NCBI RefSeq assembly: GCF_003050745.1
Contig: NZ_QAOF01000005.1
Location: forward strand, 1 to 64,000
DNA: 64,000 nt
Reading direction: 5' to 3'
Source of the DNA: Sphingomonas sp. PP-CE-3G-477
Lineage (GTDB): Bacteria > Pseudomonadota > Alphaproteobacteria > Sphingomonadales > Sphingomonadaceae
Under the pieces are notes generated by a model. It was not told where the DNA came from and searched no databases. It worked only from the letters and a program-made list of their open reading frames with translations. Of this stretch, positions 25,127 through 34,565 are shown one piece after another. The position numbers and the translations under genes were made by a program. The first letter of the stretch is position 1, and each line of letters starts with the position of its first letter.

Positions 25127-27285
25127 TCGCTCTGGAAGCGTTGCGTCTGGACCTGGTCGCGTGGTCCATCTCGGGGCACGTCGCGCTGAAGCGGTTGCCG
25201 CCCCGCTGGTGACGGCTCGCGCCGCTCACGCCCGGTAACCCGGTCGATCCAGTCCTGATTCAACTGCTGCGGCGGCGTTGCGAGGACTTCTGGCTGATCC
25301 GCATCGGGCCGCGGGATCGTGTCGCCGGTCTGCGCGTCGGTCGGGACCGGCGGCTGGCCCTGCTCGATCGGATTACCGTCCGCGTCGACCGCCATCTGGC
25401 CATTGTCGGGCTGCCCGAAATAGCTCTCCTCGTCAGGCTCGAGCTGCCACTCGGGTAGCGTGACCTTCGTATCGAACTGCTCGATCGGACGGTTGGCCGT
25501 CGCTGGCTTCATGAACGCAGCCCAGGCCTTGGCCGGCGCGGTGCCGCCGTGCAGGCCGGCGATCGGCTTGGCATCATCGCGACCCATCCACACACCCGTG
25601 GTGATGCCACTGGAGAAGCCGAGGAACCAGCCGTCCTTCGATGCGGTGGTCGTGCCGGTCTTGCCCGCGACCGGGCGGCCGATCTGCGCGGCACGTCCGG
25701 TGCCGGTGTTGACCGCGGTCTGCAGCAGGTCGGTCATCTCGGCGGCGACATAGGGCGCGACGAGCACATGGCTGCGGTCGACCTCGTGCGTATAGATCGT
25801 CTGGCCATTCGCCGTGACGCGCGTGATCCCGTACGGAGTCACCGCCACGCCCTTGCTGGCGACCGACGCAAACGCGCGCGTCATGTCGATCACGCGAACC
25901 TCCGACGTGCCCAGCACCATCGACGGATGCACGTTGACCGGGGTGGTGATCCCGAACCGCCGTGCCATGTCGGCGACCGTGTTGAAGCCGACCTCCTGGC
26001 CGAGCTTGGCGGCGACGGTGTTGAGCGAATAGGCGAACGCGGTGCGCAGCGACACCGCGCCGGAGTTGCGGCGGGAATCGTTGCGTGGGCTCCAGCCGTT
26101 GATCGTGACGGGTTCGTCGACGATCGAATCCTCCGGCTTGTGGCCGGCCTCAAGCGCGGCGAGGTACACGAACAGCTTGAACGACGAGCCCGGCTGGCGG
26201 ACCGCCTGTGTCGCGCGGTTGTAGATCGACGAGACGTAATCCTTGCCGCCGACCATCGCGCGGACCTCGCCGCCGCGATCGAGCGCGACCAGCGCACCCT
26301 GTGCGCCGGGTGGGGCATTGGCGCGGATCGCGTCGTCCGCCTGGCGCTGCATCGTCAGATCGAGCGTCGTCCAGACTTCGAGCGGTTCGGTGGTCTCGTC
26401 GATCAGCGTATCGAGCTGCGGCAACGCCCAGTCGGTGAAATACCGCACGCTGTTCTGCCTGGGCTCGGGCGCCAGTTTCAGCCCGGACACGTCCGCATCG
26501 GCAGCCTCGGACGCGGTGATTGCGCCGGTTTCCTGCATCGTCTCCAGTACGACACCCGCGCGGCCCATCGCCGCCTCGGCATCGGCGGTCGGCGAGTAGT
26601 TGGACGGCGCCTTGACGAGGCCGGCGATGACCGCAGCCTCGGCGAGGCTCAGATGATCCGCGCCGTGGCCGAAGAATTTCCGGCTCGCCGCGTCGATCCC
26701 GTAGGCACCGCCGCCGTAGTAAACCTTGTTGAGGTACAGTTCGAGGATCTGGTCCTTCGAAAACTTCCATTCGAGCGCGAACGCCAGGATGCCCTCGCGG
26801 AATTTGCGGCCGAACTTCTTCTGGTTGTTGAGGAAGACGGTGCGCGCGAGCTGCTGCGTGATCGTTGAGCCCCCTTGCGTCCAGTGTCCGCGATCGAACC
26901 GCACCTTCACGGAGCGCGCGATGCCGACCGGATCGACGCCGATATGCGACCGGAAGCGGCGATCCTCGACTGAGACGGTCGCGTCGCGCATCACCTTGGG
27001 GATCTGGCCGTAGGGCAGCCACTCGCCGAAGCTCGGGCCCATCGACACGATCACGGTGCCGTCGGCGGCATGGACGCGGATCATCTGGCCGTTGGGCGAC
27101 GACTTCAGGCTGTCGAAACTGGGGAGCTGCGACATCGCGATGTAGACCGCGATCGCCAACGCACCGAGCGCGAGGACGCCGATCCCGACCATAACCTGGA
27201 GAAAGACGACCAGCCGCCGTCGCCAGCGTGACGCCGGGGGAGTTGGGGACCGACGGGACGGGGGAGCAGAACGCGTACGAGCCAT
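25102..27285 (-). CDS. Class A penicillin-binding protein 1 (transglycosylase/transpeptidase)
   Basis: 727 residues. A short Arg/Pro/Ser-rich cytoplasmic tail, one membrane helix (LVVFLQVMVGIGVLALGALAIAV), then a GT51 glycosyltransferase (SVEDRRFRSHIGVDP, QGGSTITQQLARTVFL, KVYYGGGAYGIDAAS) and a transpeptidase with the active-site Ser in PGSSFKL, the SLN motif in FAYSLNTVAAK and KTGTTTASKDGWF. The C-terminal 80 residues are Pro/Asp/Gln-rich and disordered. It polymerises and cross-links peptidoglycan in the periplasm. The stop overlaps the convergent metallopeptidase gene. Confidence 0.93.
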   Translation of the reverse strand: MARTRSAPPSRRSPTPPASRWRRRLVVFLQVMVGIGVLALGALAIAVYIAMSQLPSFDSLKSSPNGQMIRVHAADGTVIVSMGPSFGEWLPYGQIPKVMRDATVSVEDRRFRSHIGVDPVGIARSVKVRFDRGHWTQGGSTITQQLARTVFLNNQKKFGRKFREGILAFALEWKFSKDQILELYLNKVYYGGGAYGIDAASRKFFGHGADHLSLAEAAVIAGLVKAPSNYSPTADAEAAMGRAGVVLETMQETGAITASEAADADVSGLKLAPEPRQNSVRYFTDWALPQLDTLIDETTEPLEVWTTLDLTMQRQADDAIRANAPPGAQGALVALDRGGEVRAMVGGKDYVSSIYNRATQAVRQPGSSFKLFVYLAALEAGHKPEDSIVDEPVTINGWSPRNDSRRNSGAVSLRTAFAYSLNTVAAKLGQEVGFNTVADMARRFGITTPVNVHPSMVLGTSEVRVIDMTRAFASVASKGVAVTPYGITRVTANGQTIYTHEVDRSHVLVAPYVAAEMTDLLQTAVNTGTGRAAQIGRPVAGKTGTTTASKDGWFLGFSSGITTGVWMGRDDAKPIAGLHGGTAPAKAWAAFMKPATANRPIEQFDTKVTLPEWQLEPDEESYFGQPDNGQMAVDADGNPIEQGQPPVPTDAQTGDTIPRPDADQPEVLATPPQQLNQDWIDRVTGRERREPSPAGRQPLQRDVPRDGPRDQVQTQRFQSDQEERPNQ

Positions 27286-27329
27286 GTGGCCGCAGAATTA
27301 CGCGCGATGGTCCCGCCCTACAAGCGACA

Positions 27330-27746
27330 TCAGGCCGCGACGTTCGCTTTGCGCGGCCGGAATTCGAGCGAGAGCGAGTTCATGCAATAACGCTGCCCGG
27401 TCGGCGGCGGACCGTCCGGGAAGACGTGGCCCATATGGCTGTCGCAGCGCGCGCACCGCGTCTCGATGCGAGTCATGCCGTGGCTGCGATCGGCGTGATC
27501 GGTAACCGCATCGGGGCCGATCGGCTGGGTGAAGCTGGGCCAGCCCGAGCCGGAATCATATTTGACCGCGCTGTCGAACAGCTCGTTGCTGCACGCGGCA
27601 CACCGGTAGATGCCATCGGCCTTGGTGTCGTTCAGCACGCCCGCGAACGCGCGTTCGGTGCCGGCTTCGCGGAGCACGTGATATTGCTCGGGGGTTAGCC
27701 GCTTGCGCCACTCGGCCTCGGAAAGATTGAGCTGGTCCATGGACAT
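27330..27746 (-). CDS. msrB: Peptide-methionine (R)-S-oxide reductase MsrB
   Basis: 138 residues. Zinc-binding CAACSNE and [12 protein letters not shown], the core [14 protein letters not shown] and the catalytic Cys in [13 protein letters not shown] are all present. It reduces methionine R-sulfoxide in proteins. No signal peptide, so cytoplasmic. Two close ATGs (27746 and 27740) are possible starts. It lies 44 bases from the penicillin-binding protein start, on the same strand and upstream of it. Confidence 0.95.
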   Translation of the reverse strand: MSMDQLNLSEAEWRKRLTPEQYHVLREAGTERAFAGVLNDTKADGIYRCAACSNELFDSAVKYDSGSGWPSFTQPIGPDAVTDHADRSHGMTRIETRCARCDSHMGHVFPDGPPPTGQRYCMNSLSLEFRPRKANVAA

Positions 27747-27771
27747 GCATCTCGTGCTGGCGGGGCGGTAT

Positions 27772-28860
27772 TCAAGGTTGCCCCATTCTGGTTGCGTTCG
27801 CGATGACCTGGATCAGTGTGGGGCGCAGGAAAGGGAGCAGCCATGCGGCGCGTTCGCTCTCGGCGATGTGGCGGACGATGCCGGCGATTCCGATCGGGCG
27901 GGCGAGGCGGCGGGCGAAATCCTCCTGCCAAGCGGATGCCGCCGTCGGTCCGCCTTTTTCGTAGGCGCGCGCGGCAGCGGCGCCGCTGGCGAGGGCGATG
28001 CCCATGCCTTCGCCCGCGAGCGACGGGATGACGCCTGCCTGATCGCCCAGTCGGAAGAGCGCGTCGACGCCGGTGCGCTGGCGCCAGCCATAGGGGACGT
28101 TGGCGATTGCATCGATCTGTGCGCTGGGGTCGATCAGTGCGACCCACTCGCCGAGTGCGGGCATCTCTCGGCCGAGGGCTTCGAGCAGTTGCGCAGGGGA
28201 GCCAGCTGCCTGAAGCCTCGAACGATGGACCGCCATGCACAAGTTCGCGGTACCGTCCTCCTGCATCGCCAAGCCGGCGTAGCCGCGGTCGAACAGGTGA
28301 AGCTCGATGCCGCCGGCGAGCGATTTGCTCAGTGCAGGCGAGGGGGCGATCCTTACCCGGATCCCCAAGGTCGGGTCGGCACCGCGTGCGTCCTCGGGGC
28401 GCGCCATACCGCGAACGTCGTGTTTGCCGCTCGCGAGGAAGAGCGCGTCTGCCGCGATCGTCGCACTGTCCGCGAGCCGTGCGCTCGTTCCGTCGATCTC
28501 GCGCACGGTGACGCCGCGCTCGACCGGCGTGCCTAGCCGTTCGGCTCCAGCCAGCAGGACCGTATCGAGCCGGTGGCGGGTAACCGAGACCGCCGGATGG
28601 GGGAGGGCGGCCTCCGCGCGGCGATTGCCCGCGAAAATGCGCGCGCGCGTCACGCGTTCAGGGTTCAACGTGTCCGGATCGATCCCCAGCCCGGCCAGCG
28701 TCTCCAGCGTCCGCCAGCTGAGGAACCCGCCGCAGATCGCATCACCGGTCTCGCGAGATCGCTCGACGAGCAGGTGGGGCAAGCCGGCGCGCGCAAGACC
28801 GATCGCGGTCGCGGCACCGGCGAGCCCCCCGCCGACGATCAGCGCAGGCGTTCGACGCAT
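27772..28860 (-). CDS. FAD-dependent oxidoreductase/hydroxylase of the type III PKS operon
   Basis: 362 residues. N-terminal dinucleotide fold [21 protein letters not shown], then [13 protein letters not shown] and the second FAD motif [24 protein letters not shown], as in the geranylgeranyl reductase/aromatic hydroxylase group. It is the last gene of a three-gene operon (PKS, methyltransferase, this), an arrangement like srsA-srsB-srsC of Streptomyces griseus, where the flavoprotein hydroxylates an alkylresorcinol on the way to a quinone. The ATG at 28860 overlaps the methyltransferase end by 22 bases. Substrate is inferred. Confidence 0.8.
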   Translation of the reverse strand: MRRTPALIVGGGLAGAATAIGLARAGLPHLLVERSRETGDAICGGFLSWRTLETLAGLGIDPDTLNPERVTRARIFAGNRRAEAALPHPAVSVTRHRLDTVLLAGAERLGTPVERGVTVREIDGTSARLADSATIAADALFLASGKHDVRGMARPEDARGADPTLGIRVRIAPSPALSKSLAGGIELHLFDRGYAGLAMQEDGTANLCMAVHRSRLQAAGSPAQLLEALGREMPALGEWVALIDPSAQIDAIANVPYGWRQRTGVDALFRLGDQAGVIPSLAGEGMGIALASGAAAARAYEKGGPTAASAWQEDFARRLARPIGIAGIVRHIAESERAAWLLPFLRPTLIQVIANATRMGQP

Positions 28861-29519
28861 AACCGGAACGGGAAGACGCGGCGAACCCTCGCCTCGGTGA
28901 TGCCGGCCTCGGCGAGCAGCGGCGGCCATTCGTCTGGGCGATAGCTGCGGGCGATCGACAACGTGCCGTCGTGGCGCACGATCGGATGCCAGCGTGCGAT
29001 CGCCGCGAGAACCGGGAAGCCCCAATGCGCAAAGCCGTGCCGGTGAAGGTCGTTGACGAACCACCCCGCGCTCGCGTGGCGCTCCATGAAGCGCAGGAAC
29101 GCGATCAGCTGGTCGTGGCTCATGTGATGCGCGACGAGGCTGCTGACGATCACGTCCCACGGCTCATGCGCAAGGTCGGCATAGTCGCCCGTGACGTAGC
29201 GGATGTCGCCGCCATGCGCCCGCGCCGCTTGTTCGCTGCGCGGGTTGAGGTCGACCCCGACCAGTTCCGCCTCGATACCCTTCGCCTTCGCCCAGCGTGC
29301 GATCCGCCGCAGCATGTCGCCGTCACCGAACCCGACGTCGAGCAACCGGAAGCTTTTCCGTCCCTTGGTCGCACGCGCGAGAAAGTTCAGCGTCGGGCGG
29401 CGCGCCATCGTCACCGTGTTGACCGTCGCCAGATCGCCGACGACGTCTGCATAGGTCGCCGCGTCGAGGTCGTCGGCGTCCATCAGCTCTTCGGCCTGGC
29501 TGCGAACCGCGAGGCTCAT
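28839..29519 (-). CDS. SAM-dependent methyltransferase of the type III PKS operon
   Basis: 226 residues. SAM-binding motif I is RLLDVGFGDGDMLRRIARWA, followed by LVGVDLNP, DIRYVTGDYADL and WDVIVSSLVAHHMS. It overlaps the polyketide synthase stop by ATGA. By analogy with SrsB it could C- or O-methylate a resorcinol lipid made by the synthase. The role is inferred from context only. Confidence 0.83.
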   Translation of the reverse strand: MSLAVRSQAEELMDADDLDAATYADVVGDLATVNTVTMARRPTLNFLARATKGRKSFRLLDVGFGDGDMLRRIARWAKAKGIEAELVGVDLNPRSEQAARAHGGDIRYVTGDYADLAHEPWDVIVSSLVAHHMSHDQLIAFLRFMERHASAGWFVNDLHRHGFAHWGFPVLAAIARWHPIVRHDGTLSIARSYRPDEWPPLLAEAGITEARVRRVFPFRLCVERLR

Positions 29520-30595
29520 GCCGCGCTCCGGAATCCGAAGCCCTCCGCCGCCAGGCCGGGCCCGAACGCGAGTGCCACGCCGTGCTCAACCCGCGGCCCG
29601 GCGAGCAGTCGCTCGAATACGAACATCAGCGTCGCCGACGACATGTTGCCGTTCTCCGACAGCACCTGACGCGACGCGGCGAGTGCATCCGGTTTCAGAT
29701 CGAGCGAATGCTCTACCGCGTCGAGGATCGATCGACCGCCGGCATGCACCGCCCAAGCGTCTATCTCGTTCGGCTTTCGCCCGTCGCTGACGATATCGCG
29801 GAACGCCGCATCGGACAGCGCGGTGGCGATCCGTCCGGGAACCTCGCCCGACAGATGCATCGCGAACCCCGCATCGGTGACGTCCCAGCGGATCAGGGTC
29901 TCGCTGTCGGCCAGCGTCGCGGCGAACGGCGTGTCGAGCGCGAACCCGGTGGCGTCCGCCGTCACCAGCGCCGCCGCGGCACCATCGCCGAACTGGAGCA
30001 TCGCCAGCAGCGATTCGAGTTCACTCGCGGGTTGCAGGTGCAGCGTGGACAGCTCGACGGTCACGACCAGTACGCGCGCCCGTGGCTCGGATCGGACGAT
30101 GTGGCGGGCGCTGCGCAATGCCACGACCGCGGCATAGCAGCCCATGAAGCCGATCAGCAGCCGCTCGACGCTGGATGCGAGGCCAAGCCGCCGCGCGATG
30201 ATCTGGTCGATGCCGGGCGCAACGAAGCCGGTGCAACTCGCCACCACGAGATGCGTGATGCCCTCGACCGCGATCTTGTCGCGCAGCGCCTCGATCGCGC
30301 GGATCGCCAGATCGGGGGCGTGCTCGGCATATAGCGTCATGCGGGCGGCCGTTCCCGGATGCGGCTCGACTGCGTAGAAGCCGGCATCGTCGATCGGCGA
30401 ACCCCCGTTCGCGGTCGGCGGCAGCACCGACCAGCGGTGCGCGATACCCGATCGCGCCGCCATCCGGTCGAACACGCGTTCCGCGCGGGCATCGACCCGC
30501 GTCCGTGCCCAGCCAATGAAGGCGGTGTGGATATCATGACCGGGAACTGCGGAACCGACGGCATTCAGATAAGCGGACACGATACCCTTTCGCAT
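29516..30595 (-). CDS. Type III polyketide synthase (chalcone/alkylresorcinol synthase family)
   Basis: 359 residues, the usual length. The catalytic triad is visible: Cys in IGFMGCYAAV, His in WAVHAGGRSI and Asn in ENGNMSSAT; the dimer region VASCTGFVAPGIDQ is also present. It would extend a fatty acyl-CoA with malonyl-CoA and cyclise it to a resorcinol or pyrone. With a methyltransferase and flavoprotein directly downstream it forms a phenolic-lipid or quinone operon. ATG 30595 is the longest start; a GTG five codons later has a better AAAGG-type ribosome site. A palindromic operator lies about 250 bases upstream. Confidence 0.9.
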   Translation of the reverse strand: MRKGIVSAYLNAVGSAVPGHDIHTAFIGWARTRVDARAERVFDRMAARSGIAHRWSVLPPTANGGSPIDDAGFYAVEPHPGTAARMTLYAEHAPDLAIRAIEALRDKIAVEGITHLVVASCTGFVAPGIDQIIARRLGLASSVERLLIGFMGCYAAVVALRSARHIVRSEPRARVLVVTVELSTLHLQPASELESLLAMLQFGDGAAAALVTADATGFALDTPFAATLADSETLIRWDVTDAGFAMHLSGEVPGRIATALSDAAFRDIVSDGRKPNEIDAWAVHAGGRSILDAVEHSLDLKPDALAASRQVLSENGNMSSATLMFVFERLLAGPRVEHGVALAFGPGLAAEGFGFRSAA

Positions 30596-31089
30596 GCGAT
30601 CGAGCCCTAACGCACCACCCGATCAAACGGCTTGCGTCTGACCACGGGGGAACCGATCCGGCATCGAACGGGGTGTCTGTAAACGATGGGGACCGCCGAT
30701 GACATCGTTTCGGCATCGCTGGCGTCCCGGAACGGTTCGCGCCCGATATCGGCGATCGAGCCGAATTCCGAGTCTGACAAATATACGAACTGCGTTTTCA
30801 AGAGGTCGACCTGGAATGCGCAATATCGAAACCATAATGGATTGATTTAATCGATCGATATTGGATCGATTAAGGGAAATATAGTCGGCGATGTGCATTC
30901 GATCTTCATATGGTTACCGATTTTTGCAGGTTTGGGTTGAATTTGCGGTGCGGTAGTCGACAATGACGGTGCGTCGGACCTGTACGTCCGGGTCGGTTCG
31001 GTTGGCGACGTGCGATAGCGGCTACAGGCTGCGGGCATCGTTTTTTGGCTGGGTGTCGGGTGTAACAACGGGGGCAAGGGGAGCCTTGA
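30596..31089. other. 494-bp divergent intergenic region between the PKS operon and a winged-helix gene
   Basis: No convincing gene. It is more AT-rich than its surroundings around 30800-30910 and contains the 10-bp-arm palindrome at 30847-30873. It probably carries both divergent promoters. Confidence 0.5.
30847..30873. promoter_or_regulatory. Perfect palindrome TTAATCGATC-N7-GATCGATTAA (candidate operator)
   Basis: Ten-base perfect arms around a 7-base spacer, in an AT-rich patch between the PKS operon and the divergent winged-helix gene. The size and symmetry suit a dimeric winged-helix or LysR/MarR-type regulator, the obvious candidate being the neighbouring gene. Confidence 0.5.
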
Positions 31090-31551
31090 GTGAAAAACGA
31101 GTCCGTCGTCGAGTTGATCAAGGATCTGACCGCGAAGCTGTCGGCGGTCGCCGAAGAGTTCAATGGACGAGTCGCGCAAGCCGCGGAGCCAGTACCGGTC
31201 GGCGATGAGCCAAGCGACGACGCGCTCATCGAACATGCCACCCTGGTGCTCGCGGAGCGACGGATGCGCCGCAAGTTCCTCCCCGCAGAATTGTTTCACG
31301 AGCCCGCCTGGGACATGCTCCTCGCGTTGTTCGCATCGCGCGACGACCGGATGCCGATGAACATCAAGGCGCTGGTCAGCATGTCCGACGCGCCGGTGAC
31401 CACCTCGCAGCGCTGGATCGAGCATCTCCACAAGCTGAAACTAATCGACCGCGTCATCGATCCGACCGATCGGCGACGGATCGAAGTGTCGCTGAGCCAT
31501 GTCGGCGACCAGGCCATGAAATCCTACCTGCGCGCGCTGCTGAAGCGATAA
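31090..31551 (+). CDS. Winged-helix (MarR-like) DNA-binding protein
   Basis: 153 residues from GTG 31090. The first 60 residues are helical and acidic; the C-terminal part is a winged helix: WDMLLALFASRDDRMPMNIKALVSMSDAPVTTSQRWIEHLHKLKLIDRVIDPTDRRRIEVSLSHVG, where the recognition helix is SQRWIEHLHKL and the wing RRRIEVSL. Similar proteins are common in sphingomonads. It is divergent from the PKS operon with a palindromic site between, so it may regulate that operon or itself. Effector unknown. Confidence 0.78.
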   Translation: MKNESVVELIKDLTAKLSAVAEEFNGRVAQAAEPVPVGDEPSDDALIEHATLVLAERRMRRKFLPAELFHEPAWDMLLALFASRDDRMPMNIKALVSMSDAPVTTSQRWIEHLHKLKLIDRVIDPTDRRRIEVSLSHVGDQAMKSYLRALLKR

Positions 31552-31796
31552 CCACCGGGGATTTCGCCAACGTCCGCGTTCGCGTCGTTGCTGGAAGTAT
31601 GCCGAGGAATTTTACAGAATTGGCATCCTGATCCGTTATGGTTCTTTGCCGAAGACTAAACACACCGAACCGGATGTTGTTGTATTAAGTATCAAAATGC
31701 AGATGCAAAAGCCCGTTTTGAGTTGGTAGTATTTGATTAAGTGGCGGTGGACAATTTGGTCTCGATCAAAGGATTGGGACAAAATTGGTTCGTCGT

Positions 31797-32822
31797 ATGT
31801 CAGGATGTGCAGGAGAAAACGGCGCGCTTCGGTGCGCTCGCGTGGCTTTGCGCCTCGCCTGCATGATCGGGACTGCGATGTCGCAATCCGTCCCGGCGCA
31901 GACGTTTTCGGATGCTGCTACGGGGACGCCCGCCGGTACGCCGATCGTCAACACCGCGGCGCTTCGCTACGATCTTGGCGGGACGACGGGATCGACCACG
32001 TCGAACACCGTCTCGATCATCGTCGCCGAGCGGCTGGACGTCGCGCTGGTGCGCGATGGGCAGGGCGCGATCGTCGTCACGCCGCGCCCGCTCGCGGTCC
32101 CCTTCACGCTGACCAACCGCGACAACGGCAACGAATCGTTCGTGCTGGCAGCCAGCGTGTCGCCGGGTGCGGTCGCGTTGCAGGCGCTGGTGATCGATGC
32201 CGATGGCGACGGCCTCTACGATCCGGCCAAGGATAGCGCGCCGGTCGACGGCAGGACGCCGCAGCTCTCGCCCGGCCAGTCGATCAAGCTGCTGGCGATC
32301 GTCGTCGCCCCGGCCGGCACCGCCGCGGCGAATGCCACGCTGACCGTCACCGCGCGCTCGACGACGGGGTCGGGCCAGACCGGCAGCGCGTATGCTGGCA
32401 TGGGCGATGGCGGCGGCGATGCGGTGGTCGGGCGGACCGGCGCGATCGCCACCGTTTCGGTCCCGCTCGGCACCGCGCTTGCCGGCCCGGCGCTGTTCAA
32501 GAGCCAGTCGGTGCGGGCCGCGGACGGATCGCAGAACGCCGTACGCGACGCGGTCATCACCTACACGCTCGAAGCGCGCTTCAGCGATGCCGTCACGGGC
32601 GCGCGCATCGTCGATCCAATTCCCGACGGCACCGTCTTCGTCCCCGGCAGCCTCATGCTCGACGGCGCCGCGCTGACCGATGGCGCGGATGGCGACGCGG
32701 GGCGCTTCGAAGCGCCCGGCGCGCAGGCGGGCACCACGCAGCGCGGCGGGATCGCCGTCGCGCTCGGCCAGGTCGCCGCGGCCTCGGTCCACACCGTCCA
32801 GTTCAAGACCAAGATCCAATGA
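31797..32822 (+). CDS. Exported surface-cluster protein 1 (DUF11-like)
   Basis: About 341 residues. A signal peptide is likely (ALRLACMIGTAMSQSVPAQ, cleavage after PAQ). The mature N-terminus has GTPIVNTAALRYDLGG...SNTVSIIVAERLDVAL, a module also found in the third and fourth proteins of this cluster. The rest is beta-rich Ig-like, ending with a DUF11-type segment (AVRDAVITYTLEARFSDAVTGARIVDPIPDGTVFVPGSLMLDG). It lies first in a run of four co-directional exported proteins. Start not certain: ATG 31797 chosen. Likely a surface or periplasmic structural protein. Confidence 0.72.
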   Translation: MSGCAGENGALRCARVALRLACMIGTAMSQSVPAQTFSDAATGTPAGTPIVNTAALRYDLGGTTGSTTSNTVSIIVAERLDVALVRDGQGAIVVTPRPLAVPFTLTNRDNGNESFVLAASVSPGAVALQALVIDADGDGLYDPAKDSAPVDGRTPQLSPGQSIKLLAIVVAPAGTAAANATLTVTARSTTGSGQTGSAYAGMGDGGGDAVVGRTGAIATVSVPLGTALAGPALFKSQSVRAADGSQNAVRDAVITYTLEARFSDAVTGARIVDPIPDGTVFVPGSLMLDGAALTDGADGDAGRFEAPGAQAGTTQRGGIAVALGQVAAASVHTVQFKTKIQ

Positions 32823-32848
32823 CCAGACATCTCAAGAGGAGCACGTTC

Positions 32849-33322
32849 ATGACCACACGCCCGATGATTGCCATCGTTCTCGCAGCTACCACTGGCACGG
32901 TGTCCGCCGCGGCGGGTCCGTTGCAGGTTACCAGCAGCATCCTGGTCGAGAGCCGCAGCGCCGCGGCCGACGGCACCACGCGCGTCGCGTTGGTCAAGCC
33001 GTCGAAGGTGACGCCTGGCGACAAGGTGATCTTCGTCCTCGCCTATCGCAACACGGGTGCGCAGCCGCTTGCCAACGTCGTGCTGGCCAACCCGTTGCCG
33101 CGTCAGATTTCCTACCGCTCGGCCAATCCCGGTTCGCCGGCGCCCGACGTGTCGGTCGACGGCAAGACTTTCGGTTCGCTTGATTCCCTGCGCGTCCGCA
33201 GCCTCGACGGCAGCACGCGCGCGGCGAGCCCCAACGATGTCACCAGCGTCCGGTGGCGCCTCGCGAGTCCGATTCCGGCCGGCGCGCAAGGCCAGTTCGC
33301 GTTCCAGGCCGTCCTGAAATGA
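32849..33322 (+). CDS. Exported surface-cluster protein 2 (DUF11-like, small)
   Basis: 157 residues from ATG 32849, eight bases after GAGGAG; an earlier ATG at 32819 overlaps the previous stop. A signal peptide (MIAIVLAATTGTVSAAA) precedes one DUF11-type beta domain: VTPGDKVIFVLAYRNTGAQPLANVVLANPLPRQISYR and VRWRLASPIPAGAQGQFAFQAVLK. It looks like a single-domain adhesin or pilin-like building block. Role not known. Confidence 0.75.
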   Translation: MTTRPMIAIVLAATTGTVSAAAGPLQVTSSILVESRSAAADGTTRVALVKPSKVTPGDKVIFVLAYRNTGAQPLANVVLANPLPRQISYRSANPGSPAPDVSVDGKTFGSLDSLRVRSLDGSTRAASPNDVTSVRWRLASPIPAGAQGQFAFQAVLK

Positions 33323-33377
33323 TACCGTTCTCTCACTCTCCCCAAAACTAAACACACCGCAGAAGGAAGACTTAGAA

Positions 33378-34496
33378 ATGCATGCAACAGGGGTAATACG
33401 CACGTTGCTGGCCGGAACGGCCGCCATCGTGTCGATCGGTACTGCCAACGCACAAACGCCGGGTCCGGCGGGTACCGCCGCGGGTACCACGATCACCAAC
33501 ACCGCGCAGGCGAGCTACACCGTCAACGGCGTGCAACAGACCGCGGCATCGAACGCAGCGACGTTCGTGGTCGATCGCAAGGTCAACCTGACCGTCGTCC
33601 CGGCGACGCAGAACAACACGCAGGTTTCGGTCGGCCAGCCCAATGCCGTCGTCGCGTTCCAGCTGACCAACAACACCAACGGTACGCAGGACTTCCTGCT
33701 GTCGGCGAGCCAGACGCCGATCCAGGGGCTGTTCACGGGCGATAACTTCGACGTGAGCAACATCCGGATCTTCGTCGATTCGAACGGCAACGGCACGTAT
33801 GACGTCGGCGTCGATACCGCGACCTATATCAACGAACTCGGCGCCGATCAGACCGCGACGGTGTTCATCGTCGGCGACGTGCCGAACCAGCAGACCGCCG
33901 CGCTTGCCGGCATCACGCTGATCGCGCAGGTCGCAGCGGGCGGCAATGCCGCGGCGCAGGGCACGGCGCTGACGCCGAGCATCCTCGCCAACGACGACAA
34001 CGCGATCGATATCGTCTTTGCCGACAATGATTCGGACGGTCTCGGCGCCGACATTGCCTATAACGGGCAAGGGCGCGCTTCGCTCGGCTACGAGATCACG
34101 ACGCGCAACGTCGCGCTGACCGTGACCAAGTCGTCGGTGGTGGTCTCCGATCCGGTATCGGGCGTGCTGTTGCCAAAGGCGATTCCGGGCGCGGTCGTGC
34201 AATATTGCTTGGTGGTCAACAATGCGACGCTGCTGGTTCCGGCGAACAACGTCAATTTGACCGATATCGTCCCCACCAACACGACCTATGTGCCGGGTTC
34301 GATCACGATCGGTGGCCTCGGCGTCGGCGGCGCCTGCGTACTGAACGGCTTCCCGGCGAACGACGACGGTTCGGCGATCCCGCTCACCCCCTTCACCGGT
34401 TCGTACGATGCCGGGACGAAACGGGTGACCGCGACCATCCCGACCCTGCTCGGGGGTACGTCGGTCGCGGCAAGCTTCCGCGTGACGATCAACTAA
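33378..34496 (+). CDS. Exported surface-cluster protein 3 (DUF11-like)
   Basis: 372 residues. Signal peptide MHATGVIRTLLAGTAAIVS with cleavage after ANA. The mature N-terminus GTTITNTAQASYTVNGVQQTAASNAATFVVDRKVNLTV repeats the module of protein 1. Long Asn/Thr-rich beta stretches follow, with Asp-rich loops (VDSNGNGTYDVGVD, FADNDSDGLGADI) that could bind calcium, and a last DUF11-type domain. Low Lys/Arg content and a strongly acidic, secreted character suggest a surface layer or fibre protein. Leader sequence ACTAAACACACCG occurs 18 bases upstream and again before protein 1. Confidence 0.75.
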   Translation: MHATGVIRTLLAGTAAIVSIGTANAQTPGPAGTAAGTTITNTAQASYTVNGVQQTAASNAATFVVDRKVNLTVVPATQNNTQVSVGQPNAVVAFQLTNNTNGTQDFLLSASQTPIQGLFTGDNFDVSNIRIFVDSNGNGTYDVGVDTATYINELGADQTATVFIVGDVPNQQTAALAGITLIAQVAAGGNAAAQGTALTPSILANDDNAIDIVFADNDSDGLGADIAYNGQGRASLGYEITTRNVALTVTKSSVVVSDPVSGVLLPKAIPGAVVQYCLVVNNATLLVPANNVNLTDIVPTNTTYVPGSITIGGLGVGGACVLNGFPANDDGSAIPLTPFTGSYDAGTKRVTATIPTLLGGTSVAASFRVTIN

Positions 34497-34565
34497 ACCC
34501 GCCCCTCGCGAACAAGGAACGACCGATCCCGGCGCGTGGCGACACGTGCCGGGAGAGGACCCTTC

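Noticed and set aside
30607..30801. 64-residue open frame upstream of the PKS operon
   Set aside because: Starts with TTG without a good ribosome site, no recognised motif; the C-terminal half is Arg-rich and looks non-coding.
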